From NCBI RefSeq assembly GCF_011769525.1, contig NZ_CP050440.1, forward strand, positions 3,473,501-3,537,500: 64,000 nt of DNA, given 5' to 3'. The notes under the pieces were generated by a model that made no database searches, was not told the DNA's origin, and worked only from the letters and a program-made list of their open reading frames with translations. The position numbers and the translations under genes were made by a program. Source of the stretch: Tolypothrix sp. PCC 7910. GTDB taxonomy: Bacteria > Cyanobacteriota > Cyanobacteriia > Cyanobacteriales > Nostocaceae. Of the stretch, positions 54,295 to 64,000 are shown piece by piece (the first letter of the stretch is position 1; each line of letters starts with the position of its first letter).

Positions 54295-57200
54295 TTAAGC
54301 AGTAGTATTCAGAATCAGCTTTTCTCCTTTGAGCATTCGCACTGCTGCTTCTAGTAAAGCTTCTTCCAGGTAAGGCTTGGTAAAGTAACCGCTAGCACCT
54401 AATTGGATAGCCATTTGTCTGTGCTTATCTGCACCGCGCGAGGTGAGCATGGCAATGGGGAGATGGTTGAGGTTGTTATCTTTCTGGATGCGAGAAAGCA
54501 ACTCCAGCCCGTCACAGCGAGGCATTTCAATATCGCAGAATACGATATCACAAGGCAACCCAGAGCGGAGTTTATCCCAAGCCTCTTGACCATCCCTTGC
54601 TTGTTCTACGCGGTAACCTGCCTTATTAAAGGTGAGTGAGAGTAATTCTCGTACTGTAATTGAGTCATCAACAATCAGCACTGTTGGATCAATTTTCTCA
54701 ACTGGGACTTCTGGCAGAGTCTGAGCTGGTTTTTGCTGCCAAATGCCACCATTTTGTTTAGACATCCGTCCTTGGAAGATGTCCATAATTTCTAGCACGT
54801 CAGCAATCGGCATAATCCGACCATCCCCTAAGACTGTAGCACCTGCTACACCTAAGGGTTTGGGTGCTGGGCCTTCAAATTGCTTAATTACAATTTCTTG
54901 CTCACTCAGTACCAGATCAATTTGTAAGGCGAGGAGGTTATTTGCCGATCGCACTACGACCACAGAAACCATATCATCATCGCGAGTTCCACCGTAAACA
55001 CTACCGCGACTGATTTGGCGATTGAAGGCTAAGAGTTCTTTGAGCGGACGGAATGGCAATACTGTATCTCGCCAAGCAATAAATGTTTGCCCATCGGCGT
55101 TCTGCTGAATACTCTTGACAGGGATATCTAGGGTATCTTCTACCCCGTCCATTGGGAAGGCGATTCTGGCTTTATCGGAAACGCAGCACAGGGCTTTACA
55201 AATACTCAGGGTAAGCGGTAGACGAATTGTAAAGGTAGTTCCCTTACCGATCGCAGAATCAGTGCTAACTGCCCCGCGCACTTCGCTAATTTCCGAGCGC
55301 ACGATGTCCATACCCACGCCACGCCCAGAAATCTCATCAGCCTCGTCTTTAATACTAAAACCAGAGTGGAACAGCAAGTTGTAGATTTCGATGCGCGTGA
55401 TGGTTTTTGCTTCTTCTGCTGTCAGCATTCCCAACTTCAGAGCCTTGGCTTTGATTTTTTCGGTATCGATACCTGCACCATCATCGCCCACAGAGATTAC
55501 AGTTTGGTTACCTTGGTGGAAAGCGCGAATCTTGATTTCTCCCACAGGATTTTTACCTGCAGCTTGTCGCACCTCTGGGGTTTCAATACCGTGAGCGATC
55601 GCATTATTGAGCATATGAGTTAGTGGATCGGTCAGGTGATCCAAAATCATTTTGTCAATTAAGGTATCTCCACCCTCAATCATTAACTCCACTTGCTTAC
55701 CATATTTAATGGCATTATCCCGTACTCCTCGCCGCAAGCGATCGATAGCTTGAGAGAAAGGCACCATTCGGGCCCGTGTTAATCCCTCTTGCAGTTGAGT
55801 TGTGGCTTGCCGAAACTGTCGCGCTACTCTCTCAGTTTCTTCAGTCACAAAGTCAATGTCACTCGCTGACTCACGTACCCTAACGATCATTTCAATCATT
55901 TCTTGGGACAGTGTATGGAAAGGCGTAAACCGATCCATTTCCAATTCACTGAAACCCCTGTCAGAATTTGAATCACCTGATGAGCCACCAGATTCTCTAT
56001 GTTTGCGGGTAGCTAACAAAGAAGCTTCCAGTAGCGATCGCTCGTATAATTCTTGCATCCGCGCGCCGACATCAGATAGCTGTTGTACCTGAATCAACAA
56101 GTTATCTAGTGACTGTCGCAGACGTTCGTGATCCTGCTCCAAGGTATTGCGATTTACTACCAGTTCCCCAACTAGATTGCTCATATCATCTAGTTGCTTC
56201 ACTGGAACTTTCATCGTTTCTTCAAATCTTGCACCCCGACGCGTTGCAGGACGTGCGGCTTTGCCTGGGGTTGATTTGATCGATGGCGAATGAGATATTG
56301 TTTGATCTGCTTCCGCCAACAATTTTTCTAAGTCACCAAATTCATCTTCTAATTCCGATGATGTAGCAGCAGTGCTGACATTATTGTAAGCGGTAGATGG
56401 TTGCGATTGTTGTGGGTAAACAGGTAAAGGTGCTGCTGATGGCTGCTCATTGAGATCTGTATCCAACAATGCTTCCAGAGCAGCAAAATCTTCTTCTGGT
56501 AAGGGGGATGCTAATTCCTCTTCTAGTAATGTTTCTAATTCAGCAAATTCATCTTCTGGAGTTGATGGTGGCACATCCAATTCTGCTTCTGCTGCGGTAA
56601 TTGTTGCCACTTCATCTGCATGGGTTATGTTCTCCAGGGACGCAGATAAATCATTTGCTGCATCTAATACATCTAATTCAACTACACTGTCTGCGTAGGC
56701 GTAGCCCGTCGTAGACATCGCAGCATCAGTATCTTGAGTATTTGCTGCGTCCTCCAGCGTTATTTCGGCTTGCAGTATAGTTTCTGTTGCTAATAAATCA
56801 TCTAGTAAGTTTATTTCTGGGCTATCAGCAAGAGTCGTTTCTGCAGTCTCTAAAATCTCTAAATTTATTTCCGGCCGTGCTAATTCTGTTACTTCATTAA
56901 AATTCAGATCCAAATCATCTGATGTTGTCAGTAAATCAGCGCCTAGCTCTAATCCTGAAACCTCATCATTCTTTGTTTCTGCAGGTTCAACATTTGCTAA
57001 TAAATCTAGATTAATTTCCAGATATGCTAATTCTGTTGCTTCATCAAAATTTAGTTCTAAATCATCTGATGTTGTCAGTAAATTAGTACCTAAATCTAAT
57101 CCTGAAACCTCATCATTAGTTTTTTCTGCTGTTTCAACATTTGCCAATACATCTAGATTATTGTCTGATTGTACTAATGTTGCTTCGTTAAGATTCAGTT

Positions 57201-60200
57201 CTAAATCATCTGATGTTGATAGTAAATCAGTGCCTAAGTCTAATCCTGAAACCTCATCATTCCTTGTTTCTACAGGTTCAATATTCGTTAATAAATCTAG
57301 ATTATTCTCTGGTTGTGCTAATTCTGTTGCTTCGCCGAAATTCAGTTCTAAATTATCTGCTGTTCCCAGTAAAGCAGTACCTAAGTCTAATCCTAGAAAC
57401 TCATCATTTCTTGTTTCCGCAGGTTCAAAATTTGCTAATAAATCTAGATTATTTTCCGGCTGTGCTAATTCTGTTACCTCATCAAAATTTAGTTCTAAAT
57501 TATCCGCTGTTCCCAGTAAATCAGGGACTAAATCTAATTCTGAAACCTCATCATTAGTTTTTTCTGCTGTTTCAACATTTGCCAATACATCTAGATTATT
57601 TTCCAGATGTGCTAATGTTGCTTCGTTGGAATTCAGTTCTAGAGCATCTAATGTTGATAGTAAATCATGACCTAAATCTAATGTTGAAACCTCGTTATTA
57701 GCTATTTCTACGGTTTCAACATTCGCTAATAAATCTAGATTATTTTCCGGTTGTGCTAATTCTGTTGCTTCGCCAAAATTCAGTTCTAAATCATCTGATG
57801 TTGACAGTAAATCAGCACCTAAATCTAATGTTGAAACCTCGTTATTAGTTATTTCTACGGTTTCAACATTCGCTAATAAATCTAGATTATTGTCTGATTG
57901 TACTAATGTTGCTTCGTTAAGATTCAGTTCTAAATCATCTGATGTTGACAGTAAATCAGCACCTAAATCTAATGTTGAAAACTCGTCATTAGTTATTTCT
58001 ACGGTTTCAACATTCGCTAATAAATCTAGATTATTGTCTGATTGTACTAAATTTGCTTCGTTAAATTTCAGTTCTAAATCATATGATGCTGTCAGTAAAT
58101 CAGCACCTAAATCTAATGTTGAAACCCCATCATTAGCTATTTCTACAGTTTCAACATTCGCTAATAAATCTAGATTATTTTCCGGCTGTGCTAATTCTGT
58201 TGCCTCATCAAAATTTAGTTCTAGAGCATCTGATGTTGTCAGTAAATCATCGCCTAACTCTAATCCTGAAGTCTCGTCATTAGTTGTTTCTGCAGTTTCA
58301 ACATTTGCGAATAAATCTAGATTATTCTCTGTTTGTGCTAATTCTGGTGCTTCGCCAAAATTCAGTTCTAGAGCATCTGATGTTGTCAGTAAATCATCGC
58401 CTAACTCTAATGTTGTGAACTCATCATTAGTTGTTTCTGCGGTTTCAATATTTGCGAATAGATCTAGATTTACTGGACGCTGCTGTACTTCTGTAGATTC
58501 ATTTAAACCTAGTTCTAAATCATTTTGTGTTTTTAGTAAATCAGCACCTAAATCTAAGTTTGAAACATTATCATTAGTTGTTTCTGCTGTTTCAGTATTT
58601 GCGAATAAATCTAGATTTGCTGGACGCTGTTGTACTTCTGTAGATTCGTTTAAATCTAGTTCTAAATCGGCTGATGTTGACAGTAAATTATCGCCTAAAC
58701 CTAATTCGTGAGTATCAGAAATCCTGATTTCTGAAGGTTCAAGCTGAATATATGTTGAGTGAGTGGTGTTGATATTCTCAAATAACAATTGTGGATTATC
58801 ACCGCTATTGTCGTTGATGGCATCAAACAAATCATTATCCCCAAAACTACCAAATGTATTGTCTGTTGATGGCTGATTAGTGAATTCTGGGGTGAAATCT
58901 AATTCGGGAGGTAATGTTGTTGCGGGGAGTGGTGAGTGTAGGCTGAGTCCTTCATAAACATCGCTTTCCTCTGGTGTCAAGCTACGAATTTCTGTCACAG
59001 GTAGTTCGGTAGCATCAGCAGGAGAAATAGCTGTGTTTTCTGATGCCAAATCTGCAAATAAATCATCTCCAGCATCGGCTTCAAACATCAGATCAAACTG
59101 CTCATCATCTGGCTGAAGAGTCAGATTAAAATCTTTTACTTCAAAAGACGATGCTGAGGATTGAGCTAACTCGCTATCATCCAAAAAGTCATGAGCAGCT
59201 GTAAACAAACTCTCCTCTAGCGCTTTGGCGACATCTTGCTCAACCCGAGAACCAAATTCTAGCTGTGGTTCTGCGCCAGCTTCTTCATTCCAGAAGTTGC
59301 TTAAATCGTCTGCTGAAATATCATAATCCCTCGCTACTGTTGCTTGCGGATCAAATAAATCGTCAAGTGTTGATTCGCTAGTAGAAAGTAGAGGATTTTC
59401 TACCAAGTCAGTAAATGGATTATCCAAAGACAAGCTTTCTGGCTGTGGGAAGTTAATTGGAGAAATTTCTTCTAATAAACTGTCATTTGAAGTTTCTGAG
59501 AATAAATCATCAAAACTGGCTTCTGTATCTGGTTGATGTAATTCATCAAGAGACAGCAGATTGTTTTCATCTAGTTCTAGACTCAATAAATCTTGCACCA
59601 CATCTTGTGGGGCAATATCACCAGGGTATTCTTGCAGAATTTCTGTAAATTCTCTGAGACTTTCATTAGTAGATGAGCTTAAATTTCTATCATTTTGAGA
59701 AATATTATTGGCATCAGAGTTTGTTGCTGATGTTTTTAGAGGTTTCGCAGGAGAATTTTCTTTTTCTAGGAAGCTTTCACCAAATAATAGGCTGAAATCT
59801 TCTGTTTGAATAATAGTTTGTTTAGATTCATCAATACTGGTAGGTTCATCAAAAGATAGTAAATCAGCTAAATCACTATCAGCATCTTCAGTGTTGCTAC
59901 TGCTGGTATCAATACTTAATTTGTTGGCTGCATTAATGTCTAAAATTTCCTCTTGTTGCCAAGTTTCATCTAGTTCGGGAGTTTCACCTTCAAATAAATC
60001 AGCAAGTGTATTTAACTCAGCAATTCCAACTTCTGGCCCTTTGGGGTCAAGATTTTGATTAGTCAGTACTGCTTCATCTTCATTATTTGGCAAGAAGTTG
60101 AATAATTCAGAAGTCTCAGTGGTAGAATTTTCTTTAGTTGTAAAAATCTCTTTATCTTGTTGAACGGGTACTGTTAGGTCAGGTAAGCTAGCTATATTGT

Positions 60201-61251
60201 TATTAGTGGTATTGACAAAATTATCTCGCGTTGGAGCAGCTAACTCATTAGCGATCGCTTCATTATTAGCTTTAGCGGATGGAGTTGTCCCAATTGCAAA
60301 CTCATCCGGTAAATCAGTAGCAACTTCAAATAACTCAACGTCAGGGAAACTCAAAAGAACTTCTAGCTGCTGGCTAATGACAATCTCAGATTCTTTACCT
60401 TTAAGAACTAATTCCTGAGATTTTTTAATTTCTGTAATGACAATTTTTGCCAGAGTTAGATAACTATTATCTGGATTAGCGATCGCATTTTCTGCGGCTT
60501 CGCATAACTTACACCAGTTGGGCAAATTAAATGTCTGACCCAATACGACTAATTGGTGACAAGTTTGCTGGAGATGTTGCCGACTTTCCTGGGTTGCTCC
60601 TTGTTTAAATAGCTGCAACATTTCTCGTAGCGTTTGCAGCACTTGAGCTTGAAACTCACCCCAGTTATCATTTGCTTTGGTAACAACTGGCGTAGGCTTT
60701 TGGGGTGGTGCTTCTTCTTCCGGAGCGGAGAAATCCCGTTGCATGAAGATTTCTGTCAGTGTGTGGGAGTTATCAGCAAAAGCTGGCTGCATTGCTGGTG
60801 CAACGCTACTGTCTATACCACCGCTTGCTTGTTGTACAAGTAGTTCCAAATGCTGATTCAGCCATTGAAAGACTGGCTCAGTTTCCGACATCAATGTATT
60901 AGCTGTCTCTTCTGACAAACCAAATGGGCCGCTCAAATTCTCTAGCAGCGCTTTGAGGGTATCAGAAACCCCGAGAAATAAGGACTCTAACTTTTGGTCA
61001 ACCTGAATCGGATTTTCTTTAAGAACCTTGAAACAATCTTCTAGGCGGTGAGATGTATGCTGGATGCTACTCAAACCAAGCATCGCCGCTCCTCCTTTAA
61101 TGGAGTGAGCAGCCCGGAAGACTTCGTTGATCATTTCTGGATCGTTCAGGGTACTCTGAAGATTTAACAACCCCTGCTCAATGGTATTCAGGTGGTCTCT
61201 TGCTTCTTCAATAAAGTAACCTAAAATGCGCTGTTGTTGTTCCGGCAGCAT
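54295..61251 (-). CDS. Giant CheA-like hybrid histidine kinase: Hpt, 13-repeat acidic linker, CheA core, CheW, REC
   Basis: A 2318-residue kinase of the phototaxis/pilus-type chemosensory systems of cyanobacteria (PixL/HmpE-like). The Hpt domain is N-terminal (phospho-His about 49 in HSIKGGAAMLGL). A very long acidic region follows, including a 13-copy repeat at about 847-1475. Then come the dimerisation domain (VKQLDDMSNLVGELVVNRNT, about 1680), the HATPase (MLNNAIAHGIETPEVRQA near 1880; VGDDGAGID; GRGVGMDIV), a CheW-like domain (about 2015-2150) and a receiver (TVLIVDDS; Asp about 2238 in FCDIEMPRCDG; Lys in FTKPY). It would phosphorylate CheY-type regulators under MCP control. MLPEQQQRILGYF at ATG 61251 is the likely start; a 27-residue upstream extension is implausible. 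Confidence 0.92.
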   Translation of the reverse strand: MLPEQQQRILGYFIEEARDHLNTIEQGLLNLQSTLNDPEMINEVFRAAHSIKGGAAMLGLSSIQHTSHRLEDCFKVLKENPIQVDQKLESLFLGVSDTLKALLENLSGPFGLSEETANTLMSETEPVFQWLNQHLELLVQQASGGIDSSVAPAMQPAFADNSHTLTEIFMQRDFSAPEEEAPPQKPTPVVTKANDNWGEFQAQVLQTLREMLQLFKQGATQESRQHLQQTCHQLVVLGQTFNLPNWCKLCEAAENAIANPDNSYLTLAKIVITEIKKSQELVLKGKESEIVISQQLEVLLSFPDVELFEVATDLPDEFAIGTTPSAKANNEAIANELAAPTRDNFVNTTNNNIASLPDLTVPVQQDKEIFTTKENSTTETSELFNFLPNNEDEAVLTNQNLDPKGPEVGIAELNTLADLFEGETPELDETWQQEEILDINAANKLSIDTSSSNTEDADSDLADLLSFDEPTSIDESKQTIIQTEDFSLLFGESFLEKENSPAKPLKTSATNSDANNISQNDRNLSSSTNESLREFTEILQEYPGDIAPQDVVQDLLSLELDENNLLSLDELHQPDTEASFDDLFSETSNDSLLEEISPINFPQPESLSLDNPFTDLVENPLLSTSESTLDDLFDPQATVARDYDISADDLSNFWNEEAGAEPQLEFGSRVEQDVAKALEESLFTAAHDFLDDSELAQSSASSFEVKDFNLTLQPDDEQFDLMFEADAGDDLFADLASENTAISPADATELPVTEIRSLTPEESDVYEGLSLHSPLPATTLPPELDFTPEFTNQPSTDNTFGSFGDNDLFDAINDNSGDNPQLLFENINTTHSTYIQLEPSEIRISDTHELGLGDNLLSTSADLELDLNESTEVQQRPANLDLFANTETAETTNDNVSNLDLGADLLKTQNDLELGLNESTEVQQRPVNLDLFANIETAETTNDEFTTLELGDDLLTTSDALELNFGEAPELAQTENNLDLFANVETAETTNDETSGLELGDDLLTTSDALELNFDEATELAQPENNLDLLANVETVEIANDGVSTLDLGADLLTASYDLELKFNEANLVQSDNNLDLLANVETVEITNDEFSTLDLGADLLSTSDDLELNLNEATLVQSDNNLDLLANVETVEITNNEVSTLDLGADLLSTSDDLELNFGEATELAQPENNLDLLANVETVEIANNEVSTLDLGHDLLSTLDALELNSNEATLAHLENNLDVLANVETAEKTNDEVSELDLVPDLLGTADNLELNFDEVTELAQPENNLDLLANFEPAETRNDEFLGLDLGTALLGTADNLELNFGEATELAQPENNLDLLTNIEPVETRNDEVSGLDLGTDLLSTSDDLELNLNEATLVQSDNNLDVLANVETAEKTNDEVSGLDLGTNLLTTSDDLELNFDEATELAYLEINLDLLANVEPAETKNDEVSGLELGADLLTTSDDLDLNFNEVTELARPEINLEILETAETTLADSPEINLLDDLLATETILQAEITLEDAANTQDTDAAMSTTGYAYADSVVELDVLDAANDLSASLENITHADEVATITAAEAELDVPPSTPEDEFAELETLLEEELASPLPEEDFAALEALLDTDLNEQPSAAPLPVYPQQSQPSTAYNNVSTAATSSELEDEFGDLEKLLAEADQTISHSPSIKSTPGKAARPATRRGARFEETMKVPVKQLDDMSNLVGELVVNRNTLEQDHERLRQSLDNLLIQVQQLSDVGARMQELYERSLLEASLLATRKHRESGGSSGDSNSDRGFSELEMDRFTPFHTLSQEMIEMIVRVRESASDIDFVTEETERVARQFRQATTQLQEGLTRARMVPFSQAIDRLRRGVRDNAIKYGKQVELMIEGGDTLIDKMILDHLTDPLTHMLNNAIAHGIETPEVRQAAGKNPVGEIKIRAFHQGNQTVISVGDDGAGIDTEKIKAKALKLGMLTAEEAKTITRIEIYNLLFHSGFSIKDEADEISGRGVGMDIVRSEISEVRGAVSTDSAIGKGTTFTIRLPLTLSICKALCCVSDKARIAFPMDGVEDTLDIPVKSIQQNADGQTFIAWRDTVLPFRPLKELLAFNRQISRGSVYGGTRDDDMVSVVVVRSANNLLALQIDLVLSEQEIVIKQFEGPAPKPLGVAGATVLGDGRIMPIADVLEIMDIFQGRMSKQNGGIWQQKPAQTLPEVPVEKIDPTVLIVDDSITVRELLSLTFNKAGYRVEQARDGQEAWDKLRSGLPCDIVFCDIEMPRCDGLELLSRIQKDNNLNHLPIAMLTSRGADKHRQMAIQLGASGYFTKPYLEEALLEAAVRMLKGEKLILNTTA
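56689..56716. repeat. Dispersed repeat inside the CheA-like gene
   Basis: A 28-base GC-rich element (ends GTCT/AGAC; core gcgtaggcgtagcccgtc) matches a repeat type common in Nostoc-type genomes. It is read in frame on the minus strand within STTGYAYADSVVELD, residues about 1512-1521, in the acidic linker. Confidence 0.65.
56826..58710 (-). repeat. 13-copy tandem repeat (about 144-147 nt units) within the CheA-like gene
   Basis: Thirteen in-frame units of about 48-49 residues, such as LDLGADLLSTSDDLELN followed by NEATLVQSDNNLDLLANVE. Landmarks in each unit are an LxLGxxLL opening, a DLELN segment, NLDLLANVE, and ETxEITNDEVS. Units differ enough to be told apart, and two subtypes alternate (EATELAQPENN and EATLVQSDNN), so growth was by unequal exchange and drift. 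The product is acidic and probably forms a flexible or weakly helical spacer. Confidence 0.93.
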
Positions 61252-61265
61252 AGGACATGATGAAG

Positions 61266-61361
61266 GATAAAGGATGAAAGAAAAAGATGAAAGATAAAGG
61301 TTAAAGGGACTGAAGCATGAGTAATAGTTCATACTTCACATTTGATACTTCATCCTTTATC
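61266..61361. repeat. Heptamer tract and 13-bp inverted repeat between the MCP and CheA genes
   Basis: GATAAAGGATGAA (61266-61278) is the perfect complement of TTCATCCTTTATC (61349-61361), which covers the MCP stop codon. 7-nt units (ggataaa, ggatgaa) run through the left part. Might reduce read-through from the MCP gene to the CheA-like gene. Confidence 0.6.
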
Positions 61362-64000
61362 TAGATTCGAGAGTATCTACCCGGAAACGTTCCACAGAAG
61401 CAATTAAATCTCTTGATACGCCCACTAGGTGTTGTAGCGCACCAGATACTCTTTGTGCTTCCTGGGAGGTTTCTTGTGCTGTTAGTTCTACGGATTGCAT
61501 AACGTGAGCTACCGCACGGGAGGTTTCGGTCTGTTCTACAGTATCCGAGGTAATTGAGCGCACCAGGATATCAATCCGATTTGCTACTTGAATGATATTT
61601 TCTAGCGATCGCTTAGCTTCTTCAGCTAATTTAGTACCTTTAATTACCTGTTGTGTCCCTTCCTCCATTGCAGTCATTACAGAGCCTGTTTCACTCTGAA
61701 TTTGCATCACGATTTGTTCAATTTCTTTTAAGGACTTGGCAGATTTGTCTGCTAGCTGGCGGACTTCATCCGCTACAATTGCAAATCCGCGTCCGGCTTC
61801 ACCTGCCCTGGCTGCCTCAATACTAGCGTTGAGCGCTAATAAATTAGTTCGGGAGGCAATTTGCGAAATTAACGCCACAATCTTAGAAATTTCTTGCGAA
61901 GATTCCGCTAACCGCTTCACTTTGCGAGTAGTTTCTGCTACAGTTTCTCTGATTTCTAAAATACCTGCCACGGTATTTTCCACGGCTTCACCACCTTTTA
62001 AAGCGATGGTGCTGGCATCGCGAGCAACAGTTTCCGCTTCTCTAGCGGCTTCCGCTACCCGTTGAATGGAGTCGGTCATTACCTGTACAGAATTGAGCGT
62101 GACTGCCAACTCTTCTGCTTGCCTTAAAGCATCACTAGATAAGGCTCTAGCAAATGTTTCGGAGTTTGTTGCACCCTTGGTAACATCACGTGCCGCTACT
62201 TTTACCTGTTGCACAATATCCCGCAAGTTTTGAATTGTCAGGTTAAAGGCATCAGCTACGGCTCCTAGTACGTCTGCTGTGACCTCAGCTTGTACTGTTA
62301 AATCACCTCTGGCTGCTCCTTCTACATCATCCAACAGGCGAATTACTTGGCGTTGTAGATTTTCTTTGGCTTCTTCCTGTTCATCAGCTTTTCTTTGGGC
62401 TTCATTGGTAGTAGTAAAAATTACCCTTGCCATTTCATTAAAGCCAGTAGCCAGCAGTCCTAATTCATCTTCAGAATAGACTGTGGCTTGAACATTGAGA
62501 TTGCCTTGACGAACAGCATCAAACTGAGCTTGTAAATTCTGAGTTGTACGGCGAACTTGCTTGATAGTAAAATTACCCATAAATGCTGCGGTAGCAAAAC
62601 CAGCCAGCCCTGCTGCCAGTGACATGGCCCAGCCAGTGTTCCGCACTGATTCCCGCTGCTGCGGCGGAGAAAAGCTGGTAGCGCCAAAGCTGACTGTTGC
62701 TACCACTAGGGCTGATACTACACCTACTGTTCCCGCAATCAACCATTGTTTCTTTTCTAGGGAAGCATTTTCTAAAGGCGCTAACCAACCTTGCTCAACG
62801 CTGACATTGGCTTCTAATTTTGCAACATCTACTTGGGTAAATACTGGGACTACTTCTTGGGAACCAGTAATTGAAAACAGTTCATCTTCGCGATCGCCTG
62901 TTTCATCAATTGCAGGTGGTTGTCCGGTTTGACTGCGAGGGTGACTACCTGTTTCCAACGGGCCAGAATCCATACTGACATCTCTGAAGCTGGCTTCTGC
63001 ATCTGTCAAATCAAATCCAGGAATGTTACCTAGGTCGTCAAATTCATCAAAGTCATCTAAAAAATCTATATTAGTTTTAGAAGTCTCGCGATTAATTTCT
63101 CCACTACTGATATTGCTTGCTTGGATATTGCTTGGTTCGTCATCGGGACTGAAATCATCTGTACCAAAGGCAGATTCAAAAGCCTCCAAATCAAAACTAT
63201 CATCAGTATCAAAATTATTTTCTTCTACCTTACTAACCTGTTTTTGTGGCCGTTCTTCTCGGTGAAAATTTTGATCGGTAGCACTAACTGCTTCTTTTAA
63301 TGTATCTTCAGCTTCTATCGGGCCCAACCAATTATCAGGTGTAGTTGGGGATAAATCCTCCTGAGGCTGCGATGGCAAATTGCTAGTTTTTGGCGCACTT
63401 TCCTGGAGAAGTGTTTGGTTCTTAACTAGAGTTTCATTTTCCAGGCTATTACTCTTCCACTCGAAATCAGCTTCGCTAGGTTCTGGATAGGTTTCTGACG
63501 TTAAGAATTCAGTAGGTATTTCCCAATTATTACTTGTTGAAGCATCAAGTTCTTCAACTTCTGAAAACGGTGAATCGCTATAATTTTCCGAATTAGTGAA
63601 ACCTTTATTATTTGAATTTGTAGTAGCTTCTACAAAAGGATTATTTATCCCTGAATCATCAATAGTATTTTGATTGTTGTCTTCTTGCCAAAAAGCAGGT
63701 AACTCTAATTCTCCTTGTTTTTCCCAAATGTTAGCATTGGCATCGCGATCGCTAGCTTCCTCGGTAAAACTAAAGGGATCGTTACTCAAAGGTGCTGAAT
63801 CATCTGCTAAACCATTAAATGCACTACTACTATATGCAGAGATATCAAATGAACTGTCCAATGAACTATCTAAGGATAGTTCTTCTATTTCATCGCCAGA
63901 TTCTTGGTATTCGCCAAAGGGATTGCCGCCAAAGCTGCTGCTAGCAAAATCATTATTCTGTTGCGAATTCTGTAATTCTTCTGTATCCGCGAACCGACCC
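61357..64000 (-). CDS. Methyl-accepting chemotaxis protein (5' end outside window)
   Basis: At least 881 residues; the frame stays open to the right edge, so the start is beyond 64000. The N-terminal 370-plus residues are acidic and Ser/Asn-rich with NPF-like triplets. Two TM segments follow close together ([20 protein letters not shown] and [19 protein letters not shown]) with only a short loop, so there is no periplasmic sensor domain. Next is a HAMP domain ([20 protein letters not shown]), a second HAMP-like unit ([18 protein letters not shown]) and the signalling tip [20 protein letters not shown], as in PilJ/PixJ/HmpD proteins. The gene lies upstream of the CheA-like gene on the same strand with 105 bases between. 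It may drive pilus-based motility. Confidence 0.9.
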   Translation of the reverse strand, partial: GRFADTEELQNSQQNNDFASSSFGGNPFGEYQESGDEIEELSLDSSLDSSFDISAYSSSAFNGLADDSAPLSNDPFSFTEEASDRDANANIWEKQGELELPAFWQEDNNQNTIDDSGINNPFVEATTNSNNKGFTNSENYSDSPFSEVEELDASTSNNWEIPTEFLTSETYPEPSEADFEWKSNSLENETLVKNQTLLQESAPKTSNLPSQPQEDLSPTTPDNWLGPIEAEDTLKEAVSATDQNFHREERPQKQVSKVEENNFDTDDSFDLEAFESAFGTDDFSPDDEPSNIQASNISSGEINRETSKTNIDFLDDFDEFDDLGNIPGFDLTDAEASFRDVSMDSGPLETGSHPRSQTGQPPAIDETGDREDELFSITGSQEVVPVFTQVDVAKLEANVSVEQGWLAPLENASLEKKQWLIAGTVGVVSALVVATVSFGATSFSPPQQRESVRNTGWAMSLAAGLAGFATAAFMGNFTIKQVRRTTQNLQAQFDAVRQGNLNVQATVYSEDELGLLATGFNEMARVIFTTTNEAQRKADEQEEAKENLQRQVIRLLDDVEGAARGDLTVQAEVTADVLGAVADAFNLTIQNLRDIVQQVKVAARDVTKGATNSETFARALSSDALRQAEELAVTLNSVQVMTDSIQRVAEAAREAETVARDASTIALKGGEAVENTVAGILEIRETVAETTRKVKRLAESSQEISKIVALISQIASRTNLLALNASIEAARAGEAGRGFAIVADEVRQLADKSAKSLKEIEQIVMQIQSETGSVMTAMEEGTQQVIKGTKLAEEAKRSLENIIQVANRIDILVRSITSDTVEQTETSRAVAHVMQSVELTAQETSQEAQRVSGALQHLVGVSRDLIASVERFRVDTLESR

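Noticed and set aside
56826-58710. CRISPR-like array
   Set aside because: Regular repeats of about 145 bases are present, but units are coding, in frame, mutually divergent and have no spacer/repeat structure; no cas genes are near.
57161-58711. Long plus-strand reading frames opposite the repeat array (about 170 and 273 codons)
   Set aside because: They are reverse-strand images of the in-frame repeats: the periodic codons of the CheA-like gene leave the complementary frame open. The translation is a Ser/Asn/Lys-rich repetition with no gene-like start.

Overview
The window reads as chromosome of a filamentous, probably heterocyst-forming cyanobacterium (Nostocales: Nostoc, Calothrix, Tolypothrix or a relative). 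The basis is: dense HIP1 octamers (GCGATCGC) inside and between genes; 7-nt tandem repeat tracts (STRR type) in many intergenic gaps; short GC-rich palindromes of the kind scattered in Nostoc genomes; and gene families typical of that group (a Ser/Thr plus His multi-kinase, a STAND/WD40 protein, a Mo-dependent-nitrogenase C-terminal domain, PhoX, PrxQ, LrtA). Genus and species cannot be named from sequence alone.

Layout. 1-3.4 kb: 3' part of an RND efflux pump and a family 2 glycosyltransferase. 3.9-8.1 kb: conserved information-processing block rplS, tRNA-Trp, secE, nusG, rplK, rplA, L10 leader, rplJ, rplL, closed by a clear terminator. 8.1-21.9 kb: housekeeping genes (NurA-type nuclease, FtsH, FMN reductase, a glutamate-cysteine ligase-like enzyme, a TerB/Mo-nitrogenase-C fusion, Obg GTPase, an acyltransferase, PrxQ, LrtA/HPF, LipB), then a decayed toxin with an intact antitoxin. 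22-24.4 kb: polar amino-acid ABC importer, with a binding-protein/permease fusion divergent from its ATPase. 24.6-35.1 kb: two very large signalling proteins transcribed divergently, a STAND NTPase with 14 WD40 repeats and a 2120-residue Ser/Thr kinase-AAA-GAF-PAS-PAS-His kinase. 35-41 kb: cytochrome P450, PhoX phosphatase, methyltransferase. 41-44.7 kb: a compact rightward efflux operon (ABC ATPase, ABC-2 permease, MarR, MFS) followed by a decayed copy of the marR 3' end. 44.8-54.1 kb: secreted and proteolytic functions (M16 peptidase, prolyl oligopeptidase), a Uma2 nuclease, a GNAT, and a translationally coupled pair of a pentapeptide-repeat protein and a PD-(D/E)XK nuclease. 54.3-64 kb: a leftward chemotaxis-like unit, an MCP (running off the window) followed by a giant CheA-REC hybrid kinase with a 13-copy internal repeat array.

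The most unusual material is: the ~48-residue repeat array inside the CheA-like kinase, together with the acidic extension of its partner MCP; the pentapeptide/nuclease pair; the TerB/Mo-nitrogenase-C fusion; the marR duplication; the broken toxin; and short palindromic repeats lying in frame inside three coding sequences. No CRISPR array, complete insertion sequence, rRNA or prophage was seen.
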